Source of the DNA: Eubacterium sp.
GTDB taxonomy: Bacteria; Bacillota; Clostridia; Oscillospirales; Acutalibacteraceae
Reading direction: 5' to 3'
DNA: 6,314 bases
Assembly (NCBI GenBank): GCA_029052085.1
Contig: JAIDJS010000141.1
Location: 1 to 6,314 of the forward strand
The number at the start of each line of letters is the position of its first letter. The first letter of the stretch is position 1. The position numbers and the translations under genes are program-made. Shown here one piece after another: positions 1 to 4,813 of the stretch. Under the pieces are notes generated by a model that searched no databases, was not told where the DNA came from, and saw only the letters and a list, made by a program, of their open reading frames with translations.

Positions 1-674
1 GTCTTATTGATGCCGATTGGCAGCAAAGGGCGGAGATTGTTCTTCAAATGCTTGAAATTATAAACGGTAATGAAGAACTTGATTGTGTAGCTGCTTATCA
101 GGAAAACCGCCTGGAAAGCAAAGTGATGATTTCACTTAAAAATGCTTTTTATAAAATTATCAATAAGATTACGGAGGTTAATTTTGTAAATGGGGCTTCC
201 GATTTCAGATTGATGAAAAGAAATATGGTAAACGCTGTTCTGGATATGAGCGAATATCATCGTTTTTCAAAAGGTATATTCAGTTGGGTTGGCTTTAATG
301 TTGAATATATCCCATATAATGCAGAGGAAAGAGAAAGCGGAAAATCAAAATGGAGTGCAGGAAAGCTTTTTAAATATGGTATTGATGGTATCGTGTCTTT
401 TTCAACGCTTCCTTTAAAGCTTTCAACGTATGTTGGCTTTATTTCGGCAATTATTTCTCTTGTTTATCTTGTAGTTGTTATTATACAAAAGCTTGCTTTC
501 GGAATTAATGTTCCGGGTTATGCAACGATTGTTGTGCTGGTTCTGTTTCTCGGCGGTCTTCAGCTTTTCAGTCTTGGCATACTTGGAGAATATATTTCAA
601 AAATATTTGTTCAGGTTAAGAACAGACCGATTTATGTATTAAAAGAGCATTTAGGTAAAAATGATGAAGAATAA
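1..674 (+). CDS. Family 2 glycosyltransferase, GtrB/DPM1-like, 5' truncated
   Basis: The frame is open from the left edge (first full codon at 3), so the N-terminal part of the GT-A fold is missing; 223 residues remain. Members transfer a sugar from a nucleotide sugar to a polyprenyl phosphate at the inner face of the membrane. Visible residues 2-5 (I-D-A-D) are the DxD metal/nucleotide-sugar motif. Later come the family signatures GASDFRLMKR and ERESGKSKW, then two hydrophobic segments ending in GILGEYISKIF..VKNRPIYV, the usual C-terminal membrane anchor of GtrB/YkoT-like enzymes. An internal ATG at 48 is not the real start, because the DxD motif lies before it. The stop overlaps the next gene by 14 nt, so the two are probably cotranscribed and translationally coupled. 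The residues right after DxD (W-Q-Q-R-A-E) differ from the commoner LQ-x-PPE. The family call is firm; the sugar is unknown. Confidence 0.9.
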   Translation, partial: LIDADWQQRAEIVLQMLEIINGNEELDCVAAYQENRLESKVMISLKNAFYKIINKITEVNFVNGASDFRLMKRNMVNAVLDMSEYHRFSKGIFSWVGFNVEYIPYNAEERESGKSKWSAGKLFKYGIDGIVSFSTLPLKLSTYVGFISAIISLVYLVVVIIQKLAFGINVPGYATIVVLVLFLGGLQLFSLGILGEYISKIFVQVKNRPIYVLKEHLGKNDEE

Positions 675-1122
675 AGAAACATACAAGGAATTGATTCTAT
701 ATGTCTTTTTCGGCGGATTAACAACACTTGTAAATTTTGCAGCCTTTTGGCTTTTGAACAGAGCAACAGGGGAAGAAGCCTATCTTGTAAACAATGCTGC
801 TGCGTGGGTCATTGCTGTTGTTTTTGCGTATATAACCAATAAGCTTTGGGTGTTTGAATCAAAAAGCAGGAAGCTTAGAATTGTTATCAAAGAAGTTTTT
901 GAATTCTTTCGTGCACGGGTCGTCAGCCTGTTTGGTGACGAGCCAGGGCGTTGGCTGCTTGTTGAAAAAATGGGATTTGACGAATTTTCATTTACGGTTT
1001 TCCGTTTTGATTTTACGGGAAAGCTGATAGCAAAGCTTGTGCTGGCAGTTATTGTTGTGATATTGAATTATTTTTTCAGCAAATGTATTATTTTTGCAAA
1101 AAAAGAAAACAGAAAAGAATGA
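661..1122 (+). CDS. GtrA-family membrane protein
   Basis: This 153-residue membrane protein belongs to the GtrA family, often encoded beside GtrB-like transferases and thought to help move polyprenyl-phosphate-linked sugars across the membrane or to support the partner enzyme. Hydrophobic segments are visible at about residues 11-33, 41-65 and 121-145. The second ends in the family motif A-Y-I-T-N-K-L-W-V-F, and the last carries I-L-N-Y-F-F-S-K-C-I-I-F, a typical GtrA C-terminus. A third segment expected at about 82-104 is interrupted by G-D-E-P-G-R (92-97), which falls in a GC-rich patch. The start at 661 is a double ATG (661 or 664) overlapping the glycosyltransferase stop, with only a weak TTAGGT ribosome site upstream. 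The operon ends just downstream at a hairpin. The family call is good; the exact function is not established from the sequence. Confidence 0.87.
   Translation: MMKNKETYKELILYVFFGGLTTLVNFAAFWLLNRATGEEAYLVNNAAAWVIAVVFAYITNKLWVFESKSRKLRIVIKEVFEFFRARVVSLFGDEPGRWLLVEKMGFDEFSFTVFRFDFTGKLIAKLVLAVIVVILNYFFSKCIIFAKKENRKE
911..960. other. GC-rich patch with short inverted repeats inside gtrA-like gene
   Basis: By direct count, 32 of these 50 bases are G or C, far above the surrounding A/T-rich coding. Two small inverted repeats lie inside it: TCGTCA (920-925) with TGACGA (936-941), and AGCCA (941-945) with TGGCT (952-956). The patch encodes the charged G-D-E-P-G-R stretch in what should be the third membrane segment. 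The reading frame is intact. It could be ordinary divergence. Confidence 0.4.
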
Positions 1123-1127
1123 AAACG

Positions 1128-1152
1128 GGAGAGGCTGATACCTCTCCTTTTT
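1128..1152. terminator. Intrinsic terminator shared by convergent operons
   Basis: GGAGAGG (1128-1134) pairs perfectly with CCTCTCC (1141-1147) around a 6-nt loop, followed by five T residues (1148-1152). It starts 5 bases after the stop of the GtrA-like gene. On the minus strand the same stem is followed by C-G and then a four-T run (complement of 1122-1125), so it can probably also end transcription of the cotJ pair, whose last stop codon is at 1155-1157. Confidence 0.85.
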
Positions 1153-1154
1153 GT

Positions 1155-1403
1155 TTAATCTTTATCGCATTGTGCATCCCATGGCCAGGGATCTTTAAGC
1201 CATTCGTCGCTGTTGTTCTCACCAAGCGTTAACGGTCCGAAATGTTCTTCAAAATCTGCCTTTAATTCTTCAAACTGACGATGATATTTTTCATACAGCT
1301 TTTTTGCTTCCTTGTTATCAAGATGCGTATCCATATATACTCGCATTTCCCACATTGCAAACTGTGCGGCAGATACTCTTAAAAGCATTTGCTCTCTGTT
1401 CAT
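1155..1403 (-). CDS. cotJB: Spore coat protein CotJB
   Basis: This 82-residue protein matches the CotJB family, components of the inner spore coat made in the mother cell. Recognisable pieces are an amphipathic helical N-terminus with the Y-M-D-T-H-L-D-N-K-E-A stretch (about 24-33), a charged helix following it, F-G-P-L-T-L (55-60), and the tryptophan-rich D-P-W-P-W-D near the C-terminus (71-76). Length is normal for the family. The start overlaps the cotJA stop by 4 nt (ATGA on the minus strand), and an AAGGGGAA ribosome site lies 7 bases upstream (complement of 1411-1418). In Bacillus and most clostridia cotJC, a manganese-catalase-like coat protein, follows; here the convergent GtrA-like gene comes instead. 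The identification is by family motifs and its partner cotJA. Confidence 0.9.
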   Translation of the reverse strand: MNREQMLLRVSAAQFAMWEMRVYMDTHLDNKEAKKLYEKYHRQFEELKADFEEHFGPLTLGENNSDEWLKDPWPWDAQCDKD

Positions 1404-1612
1404 ACTAAGGTTCCCCTTCCTGTAAATGGTTTGTTAAGCTCCGGAAAAAGAGTACCTTCAAACAAAGCATGCTTTTCTTCTTCGTATGTTACAGGCTGCT
1501 GCTGAAACGGAATATATGCCATTGTAACAGTTGCATCAGCCGGAAGAGGAGGCAGAACGCTGCTTTTTTTATTTAAAAAAGACGGATTAAACATATCAAC
1601 ATATTTTTCCAT
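1400..1612 (-). CDS. cotJA: Spore coat-associated protein CotJA
   Basis: This 70-residue protein has the CotJA family core: a proline-rich stretch at about 20-24, then M-A-Y-I-P-F-Q (31-37; the family usually has MAYVPWQ) and the hallmark G-T-L-F-P-E-L-N-K-P-F (53-63). CotJA acts with CotJB in assembly of the inner spore coat. The start at 1612 is supported by a strong AAAGGAGA ribosome site on the minus strand (complement of 1621-1628), 8 bases upstream. It is first in a two-gene unit with cotJB (4-nt overlap), and a possible mother-cell sigma factor -10 element lies just upstream. Expression would be expected only during sporulation, as for cotJ of Bacillus subtilis. The presence of cotJ genes argues that the organism forms, or recently formed, endospores. 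Confidence 0.9.
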   Translation of the reverse strand: MEKYVDMFNPSFLNKKSSVLPPLPADATVTMAYIPFQQQPVTYEEEKHALFEGTLFPELNKPFTGRGTLV

Positions 1613-1633
1613 AAATTAAATCTCCTTTCCCAT

Positions 1634-1642
1634 TATTCTATG
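1634..1642 (-). promoter_or_regulatory. Candidate sporulation (SigE/SigK-type) -10 element for cotJAB
   Basis: On the minus strand this reads CATAGAATA. It fits the SigK -10 pattern CATAnnnTA exactly and matches the SigE -10 CATACAAT at 7 of its first 8 positions. An AAC lies about 16 bases upstream, compatible with a SigK-type -35; no good SigE -35 was seen at the right spacing. A start about 7 bases downstream would fall in the ribosome site (1621-1628), giving a very short leader, so the call is weak. Confidence 0.35.
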
Positions 1643-1714
1643 CTTGATTTCAAAGTATGTTCGCTTTATGGCGTTTCTTGCATTTTTAGAATAAGAGAAA
1701 AATTTTTTTATACA

Positions 1715-1720
1715 TATAAT
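1715..1720 (+). promoter_or_regulatory. Candidate -10 element for mazF
   Basis: A perfect TATAAT lies 72 bases before the mazF start codon, in the A/T-rich 1613-1792 gap that separates the divergent cotJA and mazF genes. The hexamer 17 bases upstream (TAAGAG, 1692-1697) is a poor -35 match, so the assignment rests on the -10 alone. Confidence 0.35.
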
Positions 1721-1792
1721 GGAATATGATGTTTAAAAATTATTCTGTATGGTAAAAATAAAAATGAAAGAAAAAGCGAAGGTGATTACAGT

Positions 1793-2134
1793 ATGACAGT
1801 TAAGCGCGGAGATATATATTATGCAGATTTAAGCCCCGTTGTCGGATCGGAACAGGGTGGTGTAAGACCTGTTCTTATTGTTCAGAATGATGTCGGAAAC
1901 CGATTTTCGCCAACTGTTATTGCAGCGGCGATAACCAGCCAGCGTGATAAAACCAGCCTGCCTACTCATATAGAGGTAGATGCAAGAAACTGCGGGTTGG
2001 CAAAAGACAGCGTTGTGCTTCTTGAGCAGGTGCGAACGATTGACAAGCGCAGACTGCGTGAAAAAATGGGTGCTCTTGACGGCGGGGATATGGGAAAGGT
2101 TAATGAAGCCCTTTCGGTTTCCTTTGGTCTTTGA
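1793..2134 (+). CDS. mazF: MazF-family mRNA endoribonuclease (EndoA/NdoA type)
   Basis: This 113-residue protein is a complete MazF/PemK toxin of the Bacillus EndoA class, a cytoplasmic endoribonuclease that cuts single-stranded mRNA; the B. subtilis enzyme prefers UACAU. The N-terminus V-K-R-G-D-I-Y-Y-A-D-L, the V-G-S-E-Q-G-G-V-R-P-V-L-I-V-Q-N-D block and the A-A-I-T-S-Q segment are canonical. The residues equivalent to the catalytic pair Arg25 and Thr48 are both present, so the protein is predicted active. An AAGGTGA ribosome site (1779-1785) sits 7 bases before the ATG. The gap upstream (180 bases to divergent cotJA) is too short for a normal MazE-type antitoxin, and none follows: a terminator begins 4 bases after the stop. 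It therefore appears monocistronic and unpaired locally; an antitoxin may be encoded elsewhere. Confidence 0.93.
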   Translation: MTVKRGDIYYADLSPVVGSEQGGVRPVLIVQNDVGNRFSPTVIAAAITSQRDKTSLPTHIEVDARNCGLAKDSVVLLEQVRTIDKRRLREKMGALDGGDMGKVNEALSVSFGL

Positions 2135-2137
2135 TAC

Positions 2138-2170
2138 GGAATAACTCTTTACGGGAGTTATTCCTTTTTT
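2138..2170 (+). terminator. Strong intrinsic terminator after mazF
   Basis: GGAATAACTC (2138-2147) pairs perfectly over 10 bp with GAGTTATTCC (2155-2164) around a 7-nt loop, followed by six T residues (2165-2170). It starts 4 bases after the mazF stop and isolates mazF from the two-component operon. The minus strand has no T-run after the stem, so it works in one direction. Confidence 0.92.
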
Positions 2171-2185
2171 ATATTTATTTCATTT

Positions 2186-2201
2186 ATTACAAAATAGTAA
2201 T
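2186..2201. promoter_or_regulatory. Candidate operator upstream of the response regulator (copy 1)
   Basis: ATTACAAAATAGTAAT is a near-perfect palindrome (one mismatched arm position) and is identical at 15 of 16 positions to the palindrome at 4046-4061 before the ABC transporter genes. The core TTACA-AAAT-AGTAA fits TNACA-N4-TGTAA, the box recalled for BceR-type regulators, except for one base. It lies just upstream of the candidate promoter of the regulator gene, a position suited to autoregulation. Confidence 0.6.
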
Positions 2202-2219
2202 TTATTATTCTGAAAAATA

Positions 2220-2228
2220 TGTTAAAAT
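2220..2228 (+). promoter_or_regulatory. Candidate extended -10 for the regulator-kinase operon
   Basis: TGTTAAAAT gives an extended TG motif and a TAAAAT hexamer (2223-2228) with 5 of 6 consensus bases, 44 bases before the start codon. An overlapping alternative TAAAAT lies at 2228-2233. No convincing -35 is visible; the operator at 2186-2201 lies near that position, consistent with a promoter that needs an activator. Confidence 0.4.
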
Positions 2229-2271
2229 AAAATATATCAAAATGAAATGGCTTTGCCCAGAGGTGAACAAT

Positions 2272-2946
2272 ATGAAAATATTTCTTTTGGAAGATGATGC
2301 TTCCATTGCAATGGGGCTTGAATATTCTTTGCATAAAGAGGGATATGAAACCGCTCATGCAAAAACAGTTTCAGAAGCGTATGAAATCATAAACAGCAGC
2401 GAATTTGATTTGTATCTTCTTGATTTGACCTTGCCGGACGGAAGCGGCTATGATGTCTGCAGGGCAATTAAGGAAAAGGGAGATCTGCCGGTTATCTTTT
2501 TAACTGCTTTTGATGATGAGGTTAATGTTGTTATGGGCTTTGATTTAGGCGCTGACGATTATATTTCAAAACCGTTTCGTGTGAATGAGCTTATGGCAAG
2601 AATAAAAAGTGTGCTTCGCCGATATAACAGTGAAGCCGGCAAAAGCGGAATCATTGAGCTTCATGGAATTAAAATAAATACCAACGAAGCTAAGGTATAT
2701 AAAAACGGGGCGGAAATCATACTTACTGCTATGGAATATAGGCTTTTACTGATACTTGTAAATAATAAAGGCAGAGTTCTTTCAAGAAACCAGCTGCTTG
2801 AAAACATCTGGGATATAGATGGCATTTTTGTTAATGATAATACACTTACCGTTTATATAAAAAGGCTTCGTGATAAAATTGAAGATAATTCGGATGATCC
2901 GAAAATCATTAAAACGGTTCGTAAAATGGGGTATATTTTAGAATGA
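2272..2946 (+). CDS. OmpR-family response regulator
   Basis: This 224-residue cytoplasmic DNA-binding regulator has an N-terminal receiver (about 1-115) and a C-terminal winged-helix domain (about 128-224). The receiver carries the acidic pocket E7-D8-D9, phosphoacceptor D51 in L-L-D-L-T-L-P-D-G, T78, Y97 and K100 in S-K-P-F, all intact. The DNA-binding domain shows L-T-A-M-E-Y-R-L-L, L-S-R-N-Q-L-L and the terminal V-R-K-M-G-Y-I-L. The frame is open back to 2131, but that extension runs through the mazF terminator and A/T-rich non-coding DNA; the start at 2272 has a GAGGTGA ribosome site 5 bases upstream and gives a standard N-terminus. Its stop overlaps the kinase start by 4 nt. The shared palindromes before this gene and before the ABC genes suggest it controls both. 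BceR-like by operator type; the exact subfamily is an inference. Confidence 0.95.
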   Translation: MKIFLLEDDASIAMGLEYSLHKEGYETAHAKTVSEAYEIINSSEFDLYLLDLTLPDGSGYDVCRAIKEKGDLPVIFLTAFDDEVNVVMGFDLGADDYISKPFRVNELMARIKSVLRRYNSEAGKSGIIELHGIKINTNEAKVYKNGAEIILTAMEYRLLLILVNNKGRVLSRNQLLENIWDIDGIFVNDNTLTVYIKRLRDKIEDNSDDPKIIKTVRKMGYILE

Positions 2947-3944
2947 TTAAAAAGAATAAGGATTTAAGCTTTGTTTTGGCTGTGTCGCTCTTTGCCGTTG
3001 CAGCAGGCTTTTTTATGATATTTAAAAGAAACGAAAAATGCGCTTTGGTGTTTCTTGCAGTTTCCGCTTTAATAATCATTATGTTTTTATTTATTACATA
3101 TAAAAGGATAAATACGATTAAGAATTTAAATATTTATCTTAATGCGATAAGCAATGGGGATTATGACCTTGATATCAGGGATAACAGCGAGGGCGAGCTG
3201 AGCATAATAAAAAACAATCTGTATAAAATTATAGTTACACTTCGCTCACAGCAGGAACTGCTTTTAAAGGATAAGAATTATCTTGCGCAGTCGCTTGCTG
3301 ATATTTCTCATCAGCTTAAAACGCCTATAACATCCATTACAATGATGTCTGATTTACTGAAGAATGAAAAGGAAGAAGAAAAGCGAAAGGCGTTTTCAAA
3401 GGTTATTGAAGATCAGCTGTCAAGAATGAACTGGCTTATTGTAACTTTGCTCAAGCTTTCTAAAATTGATGCGGGTGCTACGGAATTTAAGAACAGTAAT
3501 GTTAGCCTTAAAAGTATTCTTCAAAAATCGGCTCAGCCGTTTCTTTTAAATGCAGAAATAAATAATATTGATTTAAGTGTTGAATGTGCGGATGATATTT
3601 ATGTCAGTGTTGATGGAAATTGGTATATTGAGGCTGTTTCCAATATCATTAAGAATTGCATAGAACATACGGCAGCCGGCGGATATGTAAAGGTTTTTGC
3701 CGAGGAAACGCCTGTCTTTACAAAAATTCATATTAAGGATAACGGCTCGGGTATATCGGAAGAGGATTTGCCGCATGTGTTTGAACGATTTTATCAGGGC
3801 AAGAATCATAGTGAATCCAGCGTTGGTATAGGTCTTGCTTTAAGTAAAGCAATATTTAATAATCAAAATTCGATTGTAGAGGTTCAAAGCTCGGAAAACT
3901 GCGGAACAGAGTTTGAAATAACAATACACAAGGTGATTGTTTAG
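2943..3944 (+). CDS. Intramembrane-sensing histidine kinase
   Basis: This 333-residue membrane kinase should phosphorylate the adjacent regulator. Two hydrophobic segments (about 8-27 and 33-52) are joined by only about five residues (K-R-N-E-K), so there is no extracytoplasmic sensor domain. That is the pattern of intramembrane-sensing kinases such as BceS and LiaS, which commonly respond through a partner membrane protein. A short HAMP-like linker (about 55-100) follows. The dimerisation/phosphoacceptor motif is A-D-I-S-H-Q-L-K-T-P with H123. The ATP-binding domain has the N box with N234/N238, G1 D266-N-G-S-G, F box F280-E-R-F-Y and G2 G295-I-G-L-A. All catalytic motifs are intact. The start overlaps the regulator stop (ATGA), implying translational coupling; the only ribosome site is a weak one within the regulator gene. 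The likely sensory partner is the ABC transporter downstream, by analogy with Bce systems. Confidence 0.94.
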   Translation: MIKKNKDLSFVLAVSLFAVAAGFFMIFKRNEKCALVFLAVSALIIIMFLFITYKRINTIKNLNIYLNAISNGDYDLDIRDNSEGELSIIKNNLYKIIVTLRSQQELLLKDKNYLAQSLADISHQLKTPITSITMMSDLLKNEKEEEKRKAFSKVIEDQLSRMNWLIVTLLKLSKIDAGATEFKNSNVSLKSILQKSAQPFLLNAEINNIDLSVECADDIYVSVDGNWYIEAVSNIIKNCIEHTAAGGYVKVFAEETPVFTKIHIKDNGSGISEEDLPHVFERFYQGKNHSESSVGIGLALSKAIFNNQNSIVEVQSSENCGTEFEITIHKVIV

Positions 3945-3967
3945 TGTAAAGGATGTTGGCTTTACAC
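3944..3967. repeat. Inverted repeat overlapping the kinase stop codon
   Basis: GTGTAAAG (3944-3951) and CTTTACAC (3960-3967) are perfect 8-bp reverse complements around an 8-nt loop. The left arm begins on the last base of the kinase stop codon. It is followed by A residues, not T, so it does not look like a standard terminator; it could protect the 3' end of the mRNA or be a protein-binding site. Confidence 0.5.
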
Positions 3968-3996
3968 AAAAAACAGAGGAGAAAACAGCTTACTCC

Positions 3997-4012
3997 TTAC
4001 ATATTTACATAT
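3997..4012. repeat. Tandem direct repeat TTACATAT x2
   Basis: Two perfect 8-bp copies lie end to end (3997-4004 and 4005-4012), between the kinase stop and the next hairpin. Each contains TACAT, which as RNA is the pentamer preferred by the B. subtilis MazF homologue. This may be chance in A/T-rich DNA. Confidence 0.5.
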
Positions 4013-4017
4013 TATAA

Positions 4018-4042
4018 GGGCGGATTTTATATCCGCCCGTTT
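4018..4042 (+). terminator. Hairpin, probable terminator of the regulator-kinase operon
   Basis: GGGCGGAT (4018-4025) pairs perfectly with ATCCGCCC (4031-4038) around a 5-nt loop, giving a GC-rich 8-bp stem. The tail is only G-T-T-T, so termination may be incomplete and some readthrough into the ABC genes is possible. It lies 73 bases after the kinase stop and just before the operator at 4046. Confidence 0.65.
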
Positions 4043-4045
4043 AAA

Positions 4046-4061
4046 ATTACAAAATTGTAAT
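4046..4061. promoter_or_regulatory. Candidate operator upstream of the ABC transporter (copy 2)
   Basis: ATTACAAAATTGTAAT is a perfect palindrome: 7-bp arms ATTACAA and TTGTAAT around AA. Its core TTACA-AAAT-TGTAA fits TNACA-N4-TGTAA exactly, the box I recall for BceR-type OmpR-family regulators at peptide-antibiotic transporter promoters. It matches the site before the regulator gene at 15 of 16 positions. It sits between the kinase terminator and the ABC ribosome site, where an activator site for a separate transporter promoter is expected. Confidence 0.7.
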
Positions 4062-4094
4062 AAAAAATGTCACTCAACTGTAAGTTAACAGCAG

Positions 4095-4100
4095 TAAACT
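4095..4100 (+). promoter_or_regulatory. Weak candidate -10 for the ABC transporter operon
   Basis: TAAACT matches the -10 consensus at 4 of 6 positions, and the hexamer 17 bases upstream (ACTCAA) is not a recognisable -35. This would suit an activator-dependent promoter served by the operator at 4046-4061. An alternative TTAACA (4085-4090) with TGTAAA (4107-4112) would place the start inside the ribosome site and is less likely. Confidence 0.25.
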
Positions 4101-4129
4101 TGGCATTGTAAACGAAAGGAGATTTCATT

Positions 4130-4813
4130 ATGGAAATACTTAAAGTTCAGAATTTAACAAAAACCTATGGTAAGGGTGACACAATGGTAAAGGCACTTGA
4201 TAATGTTTCCTTCTCGGTGCCGAAGGGTCAGTTTGTTGCAATTATCGGACCGTCCGGCTCCGGTAAATCAACTCTGCTTCATATTTTAGGCGGTGTTGAT
4301 ACGGCAACAAGCGGCAATGTTTTTATTGAAGGAACAGATATTTCAAAGCTTGATGAAACGGCTCTTGCAATTTTCCGTCGCAGACAGATAGGTCTTATTT
4401 ATCAGTTTTATAATCTGATTCCTATTTTGAATGTAGAGGAAAATATTACGCTTCCTCTATTGCTTGACGGTCAGAATGTAAACAAGAAGAAGCTTGATTT
4501 ACTCGTAGATTCCCTTGGTTTAAAGGACAGAATAAAGCATCTTCCGAATCAGCTTTCAGGCGGTCAGCAGCAGAGAGTGTCCATCGGCAGGGCGCTTATG
4601 AACAATCCTGCTCTTGTGCTTGCGGATGAGCCAACGGGAAATCTGGACAGCAAAAACAGCAAGGAAATTGTTGATTTACTCAGAACGATCAATAAAGAAA
4701 ATAATCAGACTGTTATTATCATTACACATGATGACAGAATTGCCCTCAGTGCAGACAGAATTATTGCAATTGAGGACGGCAAAATTGTTAAGGATGAGGT
4801 GATCAGGCAGTGA
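4130..4813 (+). CDS. ABC transporter ATP-binding protein, MacB/LolD type
   Basis: This 227-residue cytoplasmic ATPase would power the permease encoded next. All nucleotide-binding motifs are present: Walker A G-P-S-G-S-G-K-S-T (40-48), Q-loop Q92 in I-Y-Q-F-Y-N-L-I-P, signature L-S-G-G-Q (142-146), Walker B L-V-L-A-D-E (162-167) followed by P-T-G-N-L-D, and H-loop H200 in I-I-I-T-H-D. The P-T-G-N-L-D-S sequence and overall length place it in the MacB/LolD/FtsE/BceA group, whose members work with FtsX-fold permeases and often act by mechanotransmission rather than ordinary transport. A strong AAAGGAGA ribosome site (4115-4122) lies 7 bases before the ATG. The stop overlaps the GTG start of the permease by 4 nt. 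The operator upstream suggests control by the response regulator. Resistance to a peptide antibiotic is a plausible role, but the substrate is not determined. Confidence 0.95.
   Translation: MEILKVQNLTKTYGKGDTMVKALDNVSFSVPKGQFVAIIGPSGSGKSTLLHILGGVDTATSGNVFIEGTDISKLDETALAIFRRRQIGLIYQFYNLIPILNVEENITLPLLLDGQNVNKKKLDLLVDSLGLKDRIKHLPNQLSGGQQQRVSIGRALMNNPALVLADEPTGNLDSKNSKEIVDLLRTINKENNQTVIIITHDDRIALSADRIIAIEDGKIVKDEVIRQ

Noticed and set aside
1613..1792. Possible small antitoxin gene or riboswitch between cotJA and mazF
   Set aside because: No ORF of suitable length with a ribosome site and no recognisable conserved RNA fold; the gap is explained by two divergent promoter regions.
2131..2271. 47-codon N-terminal extension of the response regulator from an ATG at 2131
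   Set aside because: It overlaps the mazF stop and runs through a strong terminator, the palindrome and A/T-rich promoter-like DNA. It has no ribosome site, while the ATG at 2272 has one and gives a standard receiver start.
2158..2358. 66-codon open frame on the minus strand across the regulator start, as a possible antitoxin for mazF
   Set aside because: It is low-complexity, rich in F, I, N and Y, antisense to the promoter and receiver domain, and resembles no MazE, RHH or AbrB antitoxin.
3573..3809. 78-codon open frame on the minus strand within the kinase gene
   Set aside because: It is antisense to the intact ATP-binding domain of the kinase and has no recognisable features or clear ribosome site.
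4078..4091. CTGT-AAGTTA-ACAG inverted repeat before the ABC genes as a second operator
   Set aside because: Only 4-bp arms with a mismatched interior, and no copy at the regulator promoter.
4614..4802. Alternative-frame open reading frame inside the ABC ATPase gene
   Set aside because: The other frame encodes intact Walker B, D-loop and H-loop motifs; this one is a shadow.
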